Positions 16,538 through 25,340 of a DNA stretch of 64,000 nt are shown here, piece by piece. Both the position numbers and the translations under genes were made by a program. The notes under the pieces were generated by a model. It worked only from the letters and a program-made list of their open reading frames with translations. It was not told the DNA's origin and did not search any database. Every line of letters starts with the position of its first letter. Positions within the stretch are counted from its first letter, which is position 1. Origin of the DNA: Oceanospirillum sp048264105 (lineage in GTDB: Bacteria > Pseudomonadota > Gammaproteobacteria > Pseudomonadales > Halomonadaceae); the NCBI GenBank assembly GCA_048264105.1, contig JBLXDJ010000001.1, forward strand, positions 806,001 through 870,000, read 5' to 3'.

Positions 16538-18418
16538 TTATTTTTTTGATGGATGCCTGTGACGCGGCAGTTCGAGGGAAACCTCACAGCCATGAGGCAG
16601 ATGATTACGAATACGCAGCGTGCCGCTTTGCCTTTCAACAATATCCCGGCTAATCGTCAGCCCCAATCCCAACCCCTCGTTTTTTGTGGTCAAAAAAGCC
16701 CGTGGATAGCCCTCAAAAAGTAACCCCGTACCGTTATCTGTCACGGTTATCATCACGCTTTCCTGACGGGATTCAATTTCCACCAGAATACGCCCCTTGT
16801 ATTCGCCCGTTGCGTGTCGGGTCTGATATTCGGTACAGGCATCAATAGCATTACTGAACAGATTGACGAAAACCTGCTGCATGCCGGTACGGTCCAGCCA
16901 GAGATTCTCTGCCAACTCAGCCTTATTAAGCTGTAGCTCAATCCCCTGTTCATTAAGCTGGTGCTTGATCAGCTCGGCACACTCCGTTATCAAAGCTTGC
17001 AGGTCACTGGATTGATAACTGACCTCAGGGCGTTTAATCAGGCTGCGCAGACGCTCAATAATGGCATCTGTCCGGTCGAGCTGAGTCACCACCTGATCCA
17101 GAACCGGGGTTATTTTATCAGCCGGCAGCTGTTTCTTAAGTCGGGTCCGGACACTTTCGGTGTAGTTGCGGATGGCACTGAGGGGCTGGTTGATCTCGTG
17201 GGCGATGGATGTGCCCAGCTCTCCGACAATGCTGACCCTTTGCGCATGCTCCAGTTGACCTTGTTTCTCGGCAAGGCGGCTCAATGTTTCGGTAAGTCGG
17301 ATCCGACTCTGCTTAAAGCGCATCTGAAGCCAGAAATGGTACGCCACCATCAGCAATAACGCCGATAGCATCATCAGCGCCCAGTCTCTGTGGCTATTCA
17401 GCCAGCGAAGCACCTGCTGCCACAAAGGGCGTACCAACGGGTGCAGATCCAGAGTTTCATAAAGCTGATCGACACTAAGCAGGCTTACAGGAGGTATCCA
17501 GCCTTTGACAGCATTTACCGGGGACTGAGAAGCCGAATGATCAGAAGGCATTGCCAGTAATGCCTGACCGATGCGCTTAGCGAGGCCGATATCACCATGG
17601 GCTGTTCGGGCGATCGACCAGTTGGGGTAAAGTGCGGTTGTCGCCCTACAGTGATTGCCTGTTGGCGACCCCGGCTCAGGCATCCTAAGGCCGGATTTTT
17701 CAGAAGGAACATCACCATCACTTCCTGCGAGCACCCGAAACTCATCGCCGTTTAACAACCCGTCCCGATCCATCTGTTCCAGCAAACACACAGGAACCAC
17801 AGCGGCATCAACGACACCATCTCTGAGCTGGTAAAGACTGGCATCCACAGGGTAGCCCAGAAAGTGAACGTCAGAAAAAAAGCGGATCGGATCAAGCCCC
17901 TTCCGGAACAGGTGGTGCACCAGGGTCAGATAGCCGCCAAAGGCCTCCTCGGAGACAGCCGCAATAGGTTTGTGGTACAGATCCGAAATACGGTGATAAC
18001 CCGAATCCTTTTTAACCACCAGTGCTGAACCTATGCCATGACTGCCCATGCCGGACATATTTTGGCTGGCGATCCATGACAGCTCAAATCGGCGTCCCAG
18101 TTGCACCGCCTGACCGGGATTAGTGATGATAAAGTCCAGATGACGCTGCTCCACCGCCTGCGCCATATTGGTGAGGTTAAGCGGGTGCAGAGTAAACTCG
18201 ACACCATCAATCTGCTGATTCAGCCATTCAAACGTCGGCTGCCAATTCTGGCGGGCTATCAGCTCCCCCCTTGGAGCCAACACACCCACTGGAATCTCTT
18301 TGTCTTTGGCACTGACTTCAGCGGTATCAAGCAGCATAAGGTACAGGGCGAGAAAAACAGGCAGCAACCCCTTTAAAACGGCAGTGAAAAGAGGATGGGA
18401 GAAATGAGCAGATCGCAT
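16538..18418 (-). CDS. TtrS-like sensor histidine kinase with PhnD-type periplasmic domain
   Basis: A 626-residue kinase. After a signal/TM segment (about residues 14-34) comes a periplasmic PhnD-like binding domain (IPVGVLAPRGELIARQNW, LDFIITNPGQAVQL, VVDAAVVPVCLLEQM). Then a TM near 345-360, a coiled coil, the H-box HEINQPLSAIRNY (His near 409) and an ATPase domain (DNGTGL, LGLGLTISRDIVE). This layout is that of TtrS, the tetrathionate sensor, although PhnD-type sensor domains also occur in other kinases. The likely ligand is a sulfur oxyanion because the facing operon is tsdBA-like. The ligand itself is not proven by sequence. Confidence 0.85.
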   Translation of the reverse strand: MRSAHFSHPLFTAVLKGLLPVFLALYLMLLDTAEVSAKDKEIPVGVLAPRGELIARQNWQPTFEWLNQQIDGVEFTLHPLNLTNMAQAVEQRHLDFIITNPGQAVQLGRRFELSWIASQNMSGMGSHGIGSALVVKKDSGYHRISDLYHKPIAAVSEEAFGGYLTLVHHLFRKGLDPIRFFSDVHFLGYPVDASLYQLRDGVVDAAVVPVCLLEQMDRDGLLNGDEFRVLAGSDGDVPSEKSGLRMPEPGSPTGNHCRATTALYPNWSIARTAHGDIGLAKRIGQALLAMPSDHSASQSPVNAVKGWIPPVSLLSVDQLYETLDLHPLVRPLWQQVLRWLNSHRDWALMMLSALLLMVAYHFWLQMRFKQSRIRLTETLSRLAEKQGQLEHAQRVSIVGELGTSIAHEINQPLSAIRNYTESVRTRLKKQLPADKITPVLDQVVTQLDRTDAIIERLRSLIKRPEVSYQSSDLQALITECAELIKHQLNEQGIELQLNKAELAENLWLDRTGMQQVFVNLFSNAIDACTEYQTRHATGEYKGRILVEIESRQESVMITVTDNGTGLLFEGYPRAFLTTKNEGLGLGLTISRDIVERQSGTLRIRNHLPHGCEVSLELPRHRHPSKK

Positions 18419-18598
18419 GAATAACCAATAAAGTGTGCTGGCTATGAAAGACAGCGGTTAAGAAACATAAGCAACTGCTGATAAGTTTAAAGTGGTCAAA
18501 CCCTCTCTAAAAGCACTATTACCTTTTGCTACATAATTGTGACGAATAAGGGAGGGCAAACCCGTTGAGCAACCATTCACGACTGTGAGCCCCACGCT

Positions 18599-19927
18599 TT
18601 ACTGTACCGCCCTGACGACCCGGTTACGCCCCTGCTCTTTGGCCTGATAAAGCGCTGCATCGGCCGCTTTCAGGAGATCTTCGGCAGTGCCGGCATCGTT
18701 TGGGTAACTTGCTATACCCAGGCTGATTGTAATCTGTGTCGTCTGACCGGCCTCTAATGGGATAATACTGGAAGCGACCGCTTCTCTGAGCTGTTCCGCT
18801 TTTAGTGCTGCGGCATCAGCATCTGTCTTGGGCAGCACCACAACAAACTCTTCTCCGCCAAAACGACACGCTTTATCACCATTGCTCTCAGGCAGTGTCC
18901 TCATTAAGGTTCGGCCAACGGTACTTAAAGCCTCATCGCCGGCCTGATGACCATAGGTATCATTGAACTGCTTAAAATGGTCTACATCGCAGATAATCAG
19001 GCTTAGCTCTTCTGCCTGACTGGCTGCTCCGGAGAGCGCTTCAGCAAGAATCTGATCAAAACCACGACGGTTATACAGCCCCGTCAGACCATCCGTCACA
19101 GCCATTTTCTCAAGAGAATGCTCCTGCTCTTTGATCTGCTGTGTCATTTGATTAAAGGCATCGGCAACCGTCGCCAGCTCTCTGGGTACCTGAACCTGAA
19201 TCTGATGTTCTCGATCCCCTTTGCTAAGCTTGAGTGACCCTAATGCCAACTCATCCATGCTGTTGACCAGTGACCGGTTAATGATAATTACCCCTGCAAT
19301 GGCACCGATAATTGAGAGCACCAGACCGACCACCACGATATATTCTGACTTATTCAAGCTTATAAGTGCCTGCTGGTGTGTTATCTCATTCCGGATGCGG
19401 ATCGCATCATGAATCGCTTCAAGCTGATAAGCCAGATGATCCAGAGTCGCTTCAAACTCAATAATCTCCTTCCCTAAAGTGGCGTCGACTTCGATCGCGC
19501 CTTCAGAGAGTAACTGCGAAGACAGAACAGTCAGCCGCTGCCAATCCTGCTGGGCATTTTGCAGCGGGGTCGTGTTGTACCCCTGTTCATCCATCGTGAG
19601 ACTGAGCTTTTTTAAGCTCGTCTCAATATCTGCTGCTTCCACCAAGTACTCCTCAGAATGCCTGGGATCGCCATCGATAGCATGATCGATGACAGATTCA
19701 GAAAGATCCCACAGAGAGAGCTGCAGAGCTTGCAGGGGTTGAAGTATGTGTTGCTGTTTCGAGGACACTTCAACAAGAGGCTGGATAATGACCTCACGAT
19801 AAAGATGATGACCTGTAAAGGCTGACAGGAAAATCGGCGTAAGGCTCATCAACATGCCGGTGGCCAGCCAGAACTTTAGGGAACGACGTTTCCAAAACTC
19901 AGGGATTGTTTTTATTTTTTCGCGCAT
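18599..19927 (-). CDS. Membrane diguanylate cyclase (HAMP-GGDEF)
   Basis: An inner-membrane protein with a TM near the N terminus (FWLATGMLMSLTPIFLSAF), a periplasmic helical domain of about 150 residues, a second TM (IVVVGLVLSIIGAIAGVIII), HAMP and a C-terminal GGDEF domain with active site FGGEEFVVVLP near residue 355. It makes cyclic-di-GMP. The frame is open to 19990, but there the ATG sits directly on its AGGA. The ATG at 19927 has GAGG nine bases upstream, giving 442 residues, and I prefer it. An RxxD inhibitory site is not evident just before GGEEF. It stands alone between TtrS and FadL. Confidence 0.87.
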   Translation of the reverse strand: MREKIKTIPEFWKRRSLKFWLATGMLMSLTPIFLSAFTGHHLYREVIIQPLVEVSSKQQHILQPLQALQLSLWDLSESVIDHAIDGDPRHSEEYLVEAADIETSLKKLSLTMDEQGYNTTPLQNAQQDWQRLTVLSSQLLSEGAIEVDATLGKEIIEFEATLDHLAYQLEAIHDAIRIRNEITHQQALISLNKSEYIVVVGLVLSIIGAIAGVIIINRSLVNSMDELALGSLKLSKGDREHQIQVQVPRELATVADAFNQMTQQIKEQEHSLEKMAVTDGLTGLYNRRGFDQILAEALSGAASQAEELSLIICDVDHFKQFNDTYGHQAGDEALSTVGRTLMRTLPESNGDKACRFGGEEFVVVLPKTDADAAALKAEQLREAVASSIIPLEAGQTTQITISLGIASYPNDAGTAEDLLKAADAALYQAKEQGRNRVVRAVQ

Positions 19928-20089
19928 CAATCTAAACCTCATCACAGAGCGGCTATGACTCTGATGCCGGTTGATAATAGGGAGGGACATTCCTAAAGAT
20001 TAGGCCATCGGGAGTAAAAGGAAGAAATGATTGCGATCAGAAAACAGCAGAAATGAAGATTCCGGCTAACAGGAAAAATAGGCATAGAT

Positions 20090-20127
20090 AAAAAACAACC
20101 CCCGAACCAGAAGGCCGGAGGTTGTTT
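20090..20127 (-). terminator. Intrinsic terminator after fadL
   Basis: On the minus strand AACAACC-T-CCG pairs with CGG-G-GGTTGTT and is followed by TTTTTATC. A second small hairpin, AAGCCTTT-G-AAAGGCTT, lies just before it at 20135-20151. Confidence 0.75.
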
Positions 20128-20170
20128 GGTCGTAAGCCTTTGAAAGGCTTAGCAGATATTTAGCAATGGA

Positions 20171-21505
20171 TTAGAAGGAAACGTTATACGCAAAGGACAG
20201 TACATTCGCACTCAACTCATAATCAGCATCCAGCTTGCCACGCCCAGCATCTTCAGTCAGCGTACCGTCACGTACCACGCTGACATCTTCAATAGCAACA
20301 TGGGTGAATGCTGCAGTCACTTCACCTGCTTTACCTAGATTATAGCTAGCTCCCAGAGAGAACCACTTGCGATCACCATCCGGAGTTCGGGCTGAACGAT
20401 ACTTGTCTGTTGCCGGTGAGTTATCCATCGCAACACCTGAGCGCAGGGTCAACTTATCGGACATGGCGTAAGTTCCACCCACTGAGTAGAACCATTGGTC
20501 CTCAAAGCCAAAGGTTAGTACCGAATCATCCTGAGCCTTACCATCAGCACCCTCTTCAAACTTAATTCGCATCTCATCAAGTGAACTCCAACCGGTGCGC
20601 ATTGCAGTAGCACCAATTGTTAACTTCTCATTAAAGTCATGCTCAGCACTCAAGGTTAAGACAGAAGGAAAAGTAAGGCTATCTGAAATAGCGGCATCAT
20701 CAATACCCTTAGCCGCCTTAATATTAGGATGCACATCCGTATACTGGGCATCACCTTCAAAATCAAAGTCCACTTCACTCCGATAGCCCAGCCCTAATCG
20801 AGATCCTTCGACAAACTCAAACGTTGCCCCTAATGCATAGGCAAAAGCAATATCATCAGCTTTTAATGAACCATAACCCTCTCCCGAGCTTGGACCAGTA
20901 GGACTAGGTATCGCAGCATCTAGCTCAACCTCGCCTTTATGAATCTGTAAACTGCCGCCTAAAGAGATCTTTTGATTCAACTGATGAGCCAATGTAGCAG
21001 ATAACGAAATATCTTTTACTGATGTCTTTGCTGAATGATAACGACCCGCCCACTCATCGCCATATTCACCAGACAAACCGTAAGGAACATTCAGTGAAGC
21101 ACCTAACACTGTTTTATCGCTCAATGGAAATGCAAAATATACTGAAGGGACAAAAGTAGTATCAACTACATCATTAGGGGCATCCCCCGTCATCGGCATA
21201 GCTGGCGCAGCACCTAAAGCTGACAAATCCGGACTAGATGCAGAGTTAACATCCACATCCATTTCTGGCATTACCAAAGCACCTGAAACATAAACTTCCA
21301 TGCCCTTTGCGTTAGTGAATAGCGCCGGATTCCAGAAACTAAATGAAATATCTGAACGACTTGCTGCAGCACCAGCCAAAGCATTACCTGAAGCTGTTGC
21401 ACTATGATCGTTTAACGCAAAACCAGCAGACATTGCCTGGCTGCTAAATAAAGCTGCTGCTACCGCCAGGGAAAGTTTGGTTGGGAACACGGTTCTTATC
21501 TTCAT
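20171..21505 (-). CDS. fadL: FadL/TodX-family outer membrane fatty acid or hydrocarbon channel
   Basis: A 444-residue outer membrane beta-barrel of the OMPP1/FadL/TodX family. The signal peptide ends near SQAMSAGF. The mature N terminus GFALNDHSATASGNALAGAAA is the characteristic FadL hatch, followed by SDISFSFWNPALFT and the LNVPYGLSGEYG strand. It ends with an aromatic F (NVSF), as expected for barrel assembly. It imports long-chain fatty acids or similar hydrophobic compounds. A CAAAC-type palindrome overlaps its likely transcription start, as in fatty-acid-responsive promoters. Several paralogues are usual in marine genomes, so the exact substrate is unknown. Confidence 0.9.
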   Translation of the reverse strand: MKIRTVFPTKLSLAVAAALFSSQAMSAGFALNDHSATASGNALAGAAASRSDISFSFWNPALFTNAKGMEVYVSGALVMPEMDVDVNSASSPDLSALGAAPAMPMTGDAPNDVVDTTFVPSVYFAFPLSDKTVLGASLNVPYGLSGEYGDEWAGRYHSAKTSVKDISLSATLAHQLNQKISLGGSLQIHKGEVELDAAIPSPTGPSSGEGYGSLKADDIAFAYALGATFEFVEGSRLGLGYRSEVDFDFEGDAQYTDVHPNIKAAKGIDDAAISDSLTFPSVLTLSAEHDFNEKLTIGATAMRTGWSSLDEMRIKFEEGADGKAQDDSVLTFGFEDQWFYSVGGTYAMSDKLTLRSGVAMDNSPATDKYRSARTPDGDRKWFSLGASYNLGKAGEVTAAFTHVAIEDVSVVRDGTLTEDAGRGKLDADYELSANVLSFAYNVSF

Positions 21506-21552
21506 TTTTGAGTGCCTTTAAACATTTTGTTTTTATTTTTAAGCTACGCTTT

Positions 21553-21598
21553 AAAACATACGTTTGACTAGATTTGCACTCAAAGAGAATTTTGTCAA
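21553..21598 (-). promoter_or_regulatory. fadL promoter with PsrA-like palindrome
   Basis: On the minus strand a perfect TTGACA (21598-21593) lies 17 bases before AAATCT (21575-21570). Just after the -10, CAAAC-GTAT-GTTTT (21566-21553) matches the PsrA pattern (G/C)AAAC-N2-4-GTTT(G/C) in all but the last base. The site would cover the transcription start, as for a repressor. Confidence 0.55.
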
Positions 21599-21782
21599 AC
21601 CCTCAAGAAACAAAAAAATCCTTTTAAGTTATACAGTTAGAACAACAGACGCTTTCAAACAGCACCAGATCAAAAAATGCTTAAGAAACATAAAGATAGG
21701 ATTTTTTTGAAACGCACAATTATGACCACGCAGTCACGATAGATTTTACAGCAAGCCAACACACTGTTTAGATAGGGAAATA

Positions 21783-21866
21783 CGGTATGCGGTATGCGGT
21801 ATGCGGTATGCGGTATGCGGTATGCGGTATGCGGTATGCGGTATGCGGTATGCGGTATGCGGTATG
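21783..21866. repeat. (CGGTATG)x12 heptamer tandem array
   Basis: Twelve perfect copies of CGGTATG run straight into the assembly gap, so the true copy number is unknown. The unit reads through in all frames without stops on the plus strand, which creates false short frames with Met-Arg-Tyr-Ala-Val-Cys-Gly repeats. Confidence 0.97.
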
Positions 21867-21966
21867 NNNNNNNNNNNNNNNNNNNNNNNNNNNNNNNNNN
21901 NNNNNNNNNNNNNNNNNNNNNNNNNNNNNNNNNNNNNNNNNNNNNNNNNNNNNNNNNNNNNNNNNN
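21867..21966. other. Assembly gap (100 N)
   Basis: Exactly 100 N, the usual placeholder for a scaffold gap of unknown size. The sequence resumes with CGGTGAATT, so the far end of the repeat is missing. Together with its flanks (21506-22169) this is a gene-free stretch apart from the fadL promoter and a porin-end hairpin. Confidence 0.98.
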
Positions 21967-22120
21967 CGGTGAATTATTCAGGGGGAAGAATATAAATCAA
22001 GGGATAAGAATTTATGGGTCACCGCGGCAGGACTCAGCCAGGAGTTGGTAAGGAAAGAAACAACTCTTGGAGTGCGATTGAGTAGAGAAGGAAAGCCTTT
22101 ACCCTGCACGCGGCGTCAGT

Positions 22121-22144
22121 GGCGCAACTCAAATGAGCTGCGCC
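22121..22144 (-). terminator. Hairpin downstream of the porin gene
   Basis: Stem GGCGCAACTC (22121-22130) and GAGCTGCGCC (22135-22144), loop of four, one G-T pair. There is no T run after it on the minus strand, so it may be a 3'-end stabiliser rather than a complete intrinsic terminator. Confidence 0.45.
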
Positions 22145-22169
22145 AATCGACTAACTCAAGAAAATCAAC

Positions 22170-23138
22170 TTAGAAAGCGAATTTACCTTGGAAGTTAATA
22201 TTAGTCAGGTCAGTACCATCGGTACCCTCTGAAGCGGTAACATTCTGAAGTTCAGCACCAAATTGGAGACCGCTTGGGAGTTTGTAGAAGGCATTAACAA
22301 ACATGGTAGTCTGATCTTCTTTTGCACTATCACCGAATGTTTTAACTTCAGCCATAGCATTGGCGCTAATACCACCACCAACATCCATGCCTACACCACC
22401 AGAGAAAGCTGTAGAGTCCTTTTTAGTATCATCATTACCAGTACTAGTAAAAGAACCAACCACCTTCATACCATCAGAAACAGCCATCTTGGCAGAAGCA
22501 GTTAAGTGAACCCAGTTAGCATTTTTATTCGCAGCGTCATTTTCGTTAACCAAGGCGCCACCAGCAAAAATACTCAGGCCACTCATCTCCGTTGAGAAAC
22601 CTGCTGCAATATCAGGAATACTTGGACCATCTTTTCCTGCAGACCCTTTACCCCAATCTTCAATACCAAAACTCAGCTTGGCGCCTCCCATATCCATTGT
22701 TTGAGCAATCTGAGGATGACGGTTGGCATAAGCAGAACCACCTGTCAGACCTACAAAGTCAATAGTCGGCAAGATACCATTCAGGTTGGCCGCAGAGGAC
22801 CAAGTTTGACCTACTTTCCAGCCATCAACCATTACGACGGCATGACGCAGACGCAGATCATTAGTGGTGCCCGCAGCGTTACCACCGTAATAATCACCCT
22901 CAAACAAAACAGTTGCATTTGAAGGACCAACATTGGTTTGCTTAAGGTTGAAGCGACTAGTGATAGCAGAACCAGTCGTGTCTTTCTGGTCATCAGCGCC
23001 TTTCTGAGCTTTAGTATCCATTGAAAATTCAGAAGCTACATAACCACCAACGGTCAATTCCGCGTGAGCGGTTGTAGACATAGCTGCTGCAGCCAGTGGA
23101 AGAAGGATAGTTCCTGCAATTTTGTGCTGAAGTTTCAT
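22170..23138 (-). CDS. Outer membrane porin, DcaP-like
   Basis: The frame is open to 23210, but AAGGA seven bases before the ATG at 23138 and the signal peptide MKLQHKIAGTILLPLAAAAM (cleavage near AHAELTV) fix the start; 322 residues. The mature protein has alternating beta strands, the RLRHAVVMVDGWKVGQTWS strand typical of DcaP and related porins, and a C-terminal F (GKFAF). It should be a trimeric diffusion porin, perhaps for dicarboxylates, though specificity cannot be read. It lacks the N-terminal coiled coil of Acinetobacter DcaP. Other Gram-negative porin families are possible. Confidence 0.75.
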   Translation of the reverse strand: MKLQHKIAGTILLPLAAAAMSTTAHAELTVGGYVASEFSMDTKAQKGADDQKDTTGSAITSRFNLKQTNVGPSNATVLFEGDYYGGNAAGTTNDLRLRHAVVMVDGWKVGQTWSSAANLNGILPTIDFVGLTGGSAYANRHPQIAQTMDMGGAKLSFGIEDWGKGSAGKDGPSIPDIAAGFSTEMSGLSIFAGGALVNENDAANKNANWVHLTASAKMAVSDGMKVVGSFTSTGNDDTKKDSTAFSGGVGMDVGGGISANAMAEVKTFGDSAKEDQTTMFVNAFYKLPSGLQFGAELQNVTASEGTDGTDLTNINFQGKFAF

Positions 23139-23443
23139 GTTTTTCCTTACCTTTAGGTTGTTGTTATTAGTGAGGCAATCAGACGGAAATTGTCTTTGTT
23201 TTTGCCTCACTCAAAAAATTTAATTTTTGTTATCGAGAGTGTGGCTTGGCTTCTCGTCGGCGTTCAGATTCTTCAAAATCGAGATTTCTGTCAACTGGCC
23301 AAAATGCACCAAAACATGACCCAGGACCTCCGGCATCGCACCAAAATAATTCAAAAAGCGACGTCAGATTAATTTTTTTGTAATAAAAACATGACCAATT
23401 GATCTACCTTACAGTTGTTTGAATATCGTGACCCATCGGTCGC
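23139..23443. other. Porin upstream region without genes
   Basis: About 300 bases upstream of the porin start, AT-rich towards 23380. It must contain the porin promoter; I see no operator, tRNA or small gene. Confidence 0.4.
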
Positions 23444-23480
23444 AAATAATCCTGTTTTTACGCAAAAAACAGGATTATTT
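23444..23480. repeat. 16-bp perfect inverted repeat
   Basis: AAATAATCCTGTTTTT (23444-23459) is the exact complement of AAAAACAGGATTATTT (23465-23480), with a loop of five bases. It lies just outside the TAXI gene terminator and about 300 bases upstream of the porin start. It could be a second terminator or an operator. Confidence 0.85.
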
Positions 23481-23493
23481 ACTTTTCAGGCAT

Positions 23494-23520
23494 AAAAAAG
23501 CCCCGTATTCACGGGGCCTT
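23494..23520 (-). terminator. Intrinsic terminator after the TAXI gene
   Basis: On the minus strand GCCCCGT-GAAT-ACGGGGC is followed by TTTTTT. Confidence 0.88.
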
Positions 23521-23580
23521 TAGCATGATTGCCTGTAGACTAAAGTATTGGATTTATAGGCTTTTTCTTAAAACTCAAAC

Positions 23581-24549
23581 CTACCGCTGCTCACTGAGAT
23601 ACCTCTTAGCAGCCTTATGAATGGGAGCCAGCTGCCCGGCATTCTCAAAGGTAGATCGCTTATCAATATAGTTTAACGCCGGATGCATGCTTCTGAACTG
23701 ATCAAAATTCTCATTGATAACCTTGGTAAGTTCCCGGGCAATATTGTCAGGTAACTCTCTGTGGGTTACGAAAGTCGCCGAAAGCTGAAAGGTATCCACT
23801 GGCAACGGGTTCCCCTTATAGATCCCACCTTTAATCTGACCGGCGCTATAAAAGGGATATTTTTCAGAGAAACGCTCAATGAGCGTCTTGGGTAATGAGA
23901 TAAGACGACTATCACAAAATGTTGTCGCTTCGCCTATAGAGGTATTGGGATGTCCCACGGTATAGATAAATGCATCTAACCTGCCGGAACAGAGCGCTTC
24001 TGACATCTCTGAGGCCTGCAGTTCGCTGGCGACCTTGAAGTCTCTGTAGGTCCATCCCAGCTCGCCCAATACCAGATCCATGGTATTACGCTGACCAGAC
24101 TCCGGATTCCCCAGATTAACCCGTTTACCTTTCAGATCTTCAAACGACTGGATACCACTGTCCGCCCGTACCACAACGGTGAAATCTTCGGTATGCAAAC
24201 GCATCAGAGATCTCAGGTCAGTGTCGGCTCCCGCTGCAGTGAACACAGAGGTTCCGCGGGTTGCGTGATATAGCCAGTCAGACTGAACAATAGCTAAATC
24301 CAGCTCCCGTTTGCGTATCGCTTTCAGGTTATAAGTTGAGCCAGGGGTACTTTCAACAGCACACCTTATACCATGACGCTCCCGCTCCTTGTTAAGCAGT
24401 CGGCATATCGCACCTCCGGCAGGGTAATAAACGCCGGTGATGTCGCCTGTACCCACAGTTATAAAGGAGGTCTCATTTGCTGTCGCAAAAGTGGCAGTCG
24501 TTGCCAATAGTGCACTCATAAGAATCGGGGGGATAAAACGCCGCATCAA
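23581..24549 (-). CDS. TAXI-family TRAP solute-binding protein
   Basis: A 322-residue secreted binding protein; signal peptide ends near TFATANE. The TAXI family signature is clear: FITVGTGDITGVYYPAGGAICRLLNK, then ESTPGSTYNLKAIRKRELDLAIVQSDW. Family members feed TRAP transporters for organic acids, including glutamate or 2-oxoglutarate in studied cases. No TRAP membrane gene (fused DctQM) is next to it; both neighbours are unrelated and separated by terminators. It is therefore an orphan, working with a permease elsewhere or as a sensor. A terminator follows it. Confidence 0.88.
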   Translation of the reverse strand: MMRRFIPPILMSALLATTATFATANETSFITVGTGDITGVYYPAGGAICRLLNKERERHGIRCAVESTPGSTYNLKAIRKRELDLAIVQSDWLYHATRGTSVFTAAGADTDLRSLMRLHTEDFTVVVRADSGIQSFEDLKGKRVNLGNPESGQRNTMDLVLGELGWTYRDFKVASELQASEMSEALCSGRLDAFIYTVGHPNTSIGEATTFCDSRLISLPKTLIERFSEKYPFYSAGQIKGGIYKGNPLPVDTFQLSATFVTHRELPDNIARELTKVINENFDQFRSMHPALNYIDKRSTFENAGQLAPIHKAAKRYLSEQR

Positions 24550-24672
24550 GGAACCTTTATATTGAATACATATAATTGCCAGATGCGCTAATTGTAGGGT
24601 GTTATGTGCAAAATTGGGAGCTCAAAAGACTTATACCCTCTGAAACATAGGGAGATAAACAGCGTACAATCA

Positions 24673-24700
24673 AAAGAACCAGCCGAAGCTGGTTCTTTTA
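24673..24700. terminator. Bidirectional-type terminator after nfuA
   Basis: Perfect stem AAAAGAACCAGC (24673-24684) and GCTGGTTCTTTT with loop CGAA. It lies between the nfuA stop and the TAXI start; T runs exist on both strands. Confidence 0.9.
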
Positions 24701-24749
24701 GCCATTTGACTGGCTGGATAAGCAACCCGATAAAGATCGGATTCATGGC

Positions 24750-25340
24750 TTACTTGAAGTAAGCGTTATCCGTCACCGTATGGTCTGTAACATCACGAAT
24801 ACCTTTGAGCTGAGGAATTTTTTCCAGCAAGGTTTTCTCAACGCCATCTTTCAGTGTCAGGTCAACGGCAGAACAACCCTGGCAACCACCACCAAACTGA
24901 AGAATGGCGATATCATCATCGGTCAGCTCTACCAATTTGATTTCACCACCATGAGCAGCCAGACCCGGGTTAATATCAGAGTACAACACATAGGTGATCT
25001 GCTCTGCTAACGGGCTATCTGCACTTACTTTTGGCATTTTGGCGTTTGGCGCTTTGATCGTCAGCTGGCCACCCATACGATCCGGGTTATAGTCAACGAC
25101 GGCCTCTTCCAGATAGTCAGAACTTGTTTTATCCAGATAGATCGGGAATGCAGCACCTTCCTGAAGCAGATCCTCAGCTTCTTCCTCTCCGGGGCGGCAA
25201 TACGCAAGACAGGTTTCCGCATAAGGCGTGCCTGGCTGAGTGACAAATACGCGCACACCGATGCCATCGGCATCCTGCTTGCTCAGCAGATCGCCAAGGT
25301 ATTTTTGAGCACTTTCTGTAATTTCGATAATGGCAGACAT
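24750..25340 (-). CDS. nfuA: Fe-S biogenesis carrier NfuA
   Basis: A 196-residue cytoplasmic protein with an N-terminal degenerate A-type (IscA-like) domain and a C-terminal Nfu domain with the cluster-binding motif GGGCQGCSAVD near residues 152-162. It carries 4Fe-4S clusters to target enzymes, especially under oxidative or iron stress. Length and domain order equal E. coli NfuA (191). It is monocistronic, with its own terminator. The Fe-S users aconitase-type, RimO and CysI-type enzymes would be clients, of which rimO and cysI are in this window. Confidence 0.95.
   Translation of the reverse strand: MSAIIEITESAQKYLGDLLSKQDADGIGVRVFVTQPGTPYAETCLAYCRPGEEEAEDLLQEGAAFPIYLDKTSSDYLEEAVVDYNPDRMGGQLTIKAPNAKMPKVSADSPLAEQITYVLYSDINPGLAAHGGEIKLVELTDDDIAILQFGGGCQGCSAVDLTLKDGVEKTLLEKIPQLKGIRDVTDHTVTDNAYFK

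Noticed and set aside
21783..22051. Short plus-strand frames across the heptamer repeat and the N run
   Set aside because: They are artefacts of the stop-free 7-bp repeat and pass through undefined bases. The array has no spacers, so it is not a CRISPR.
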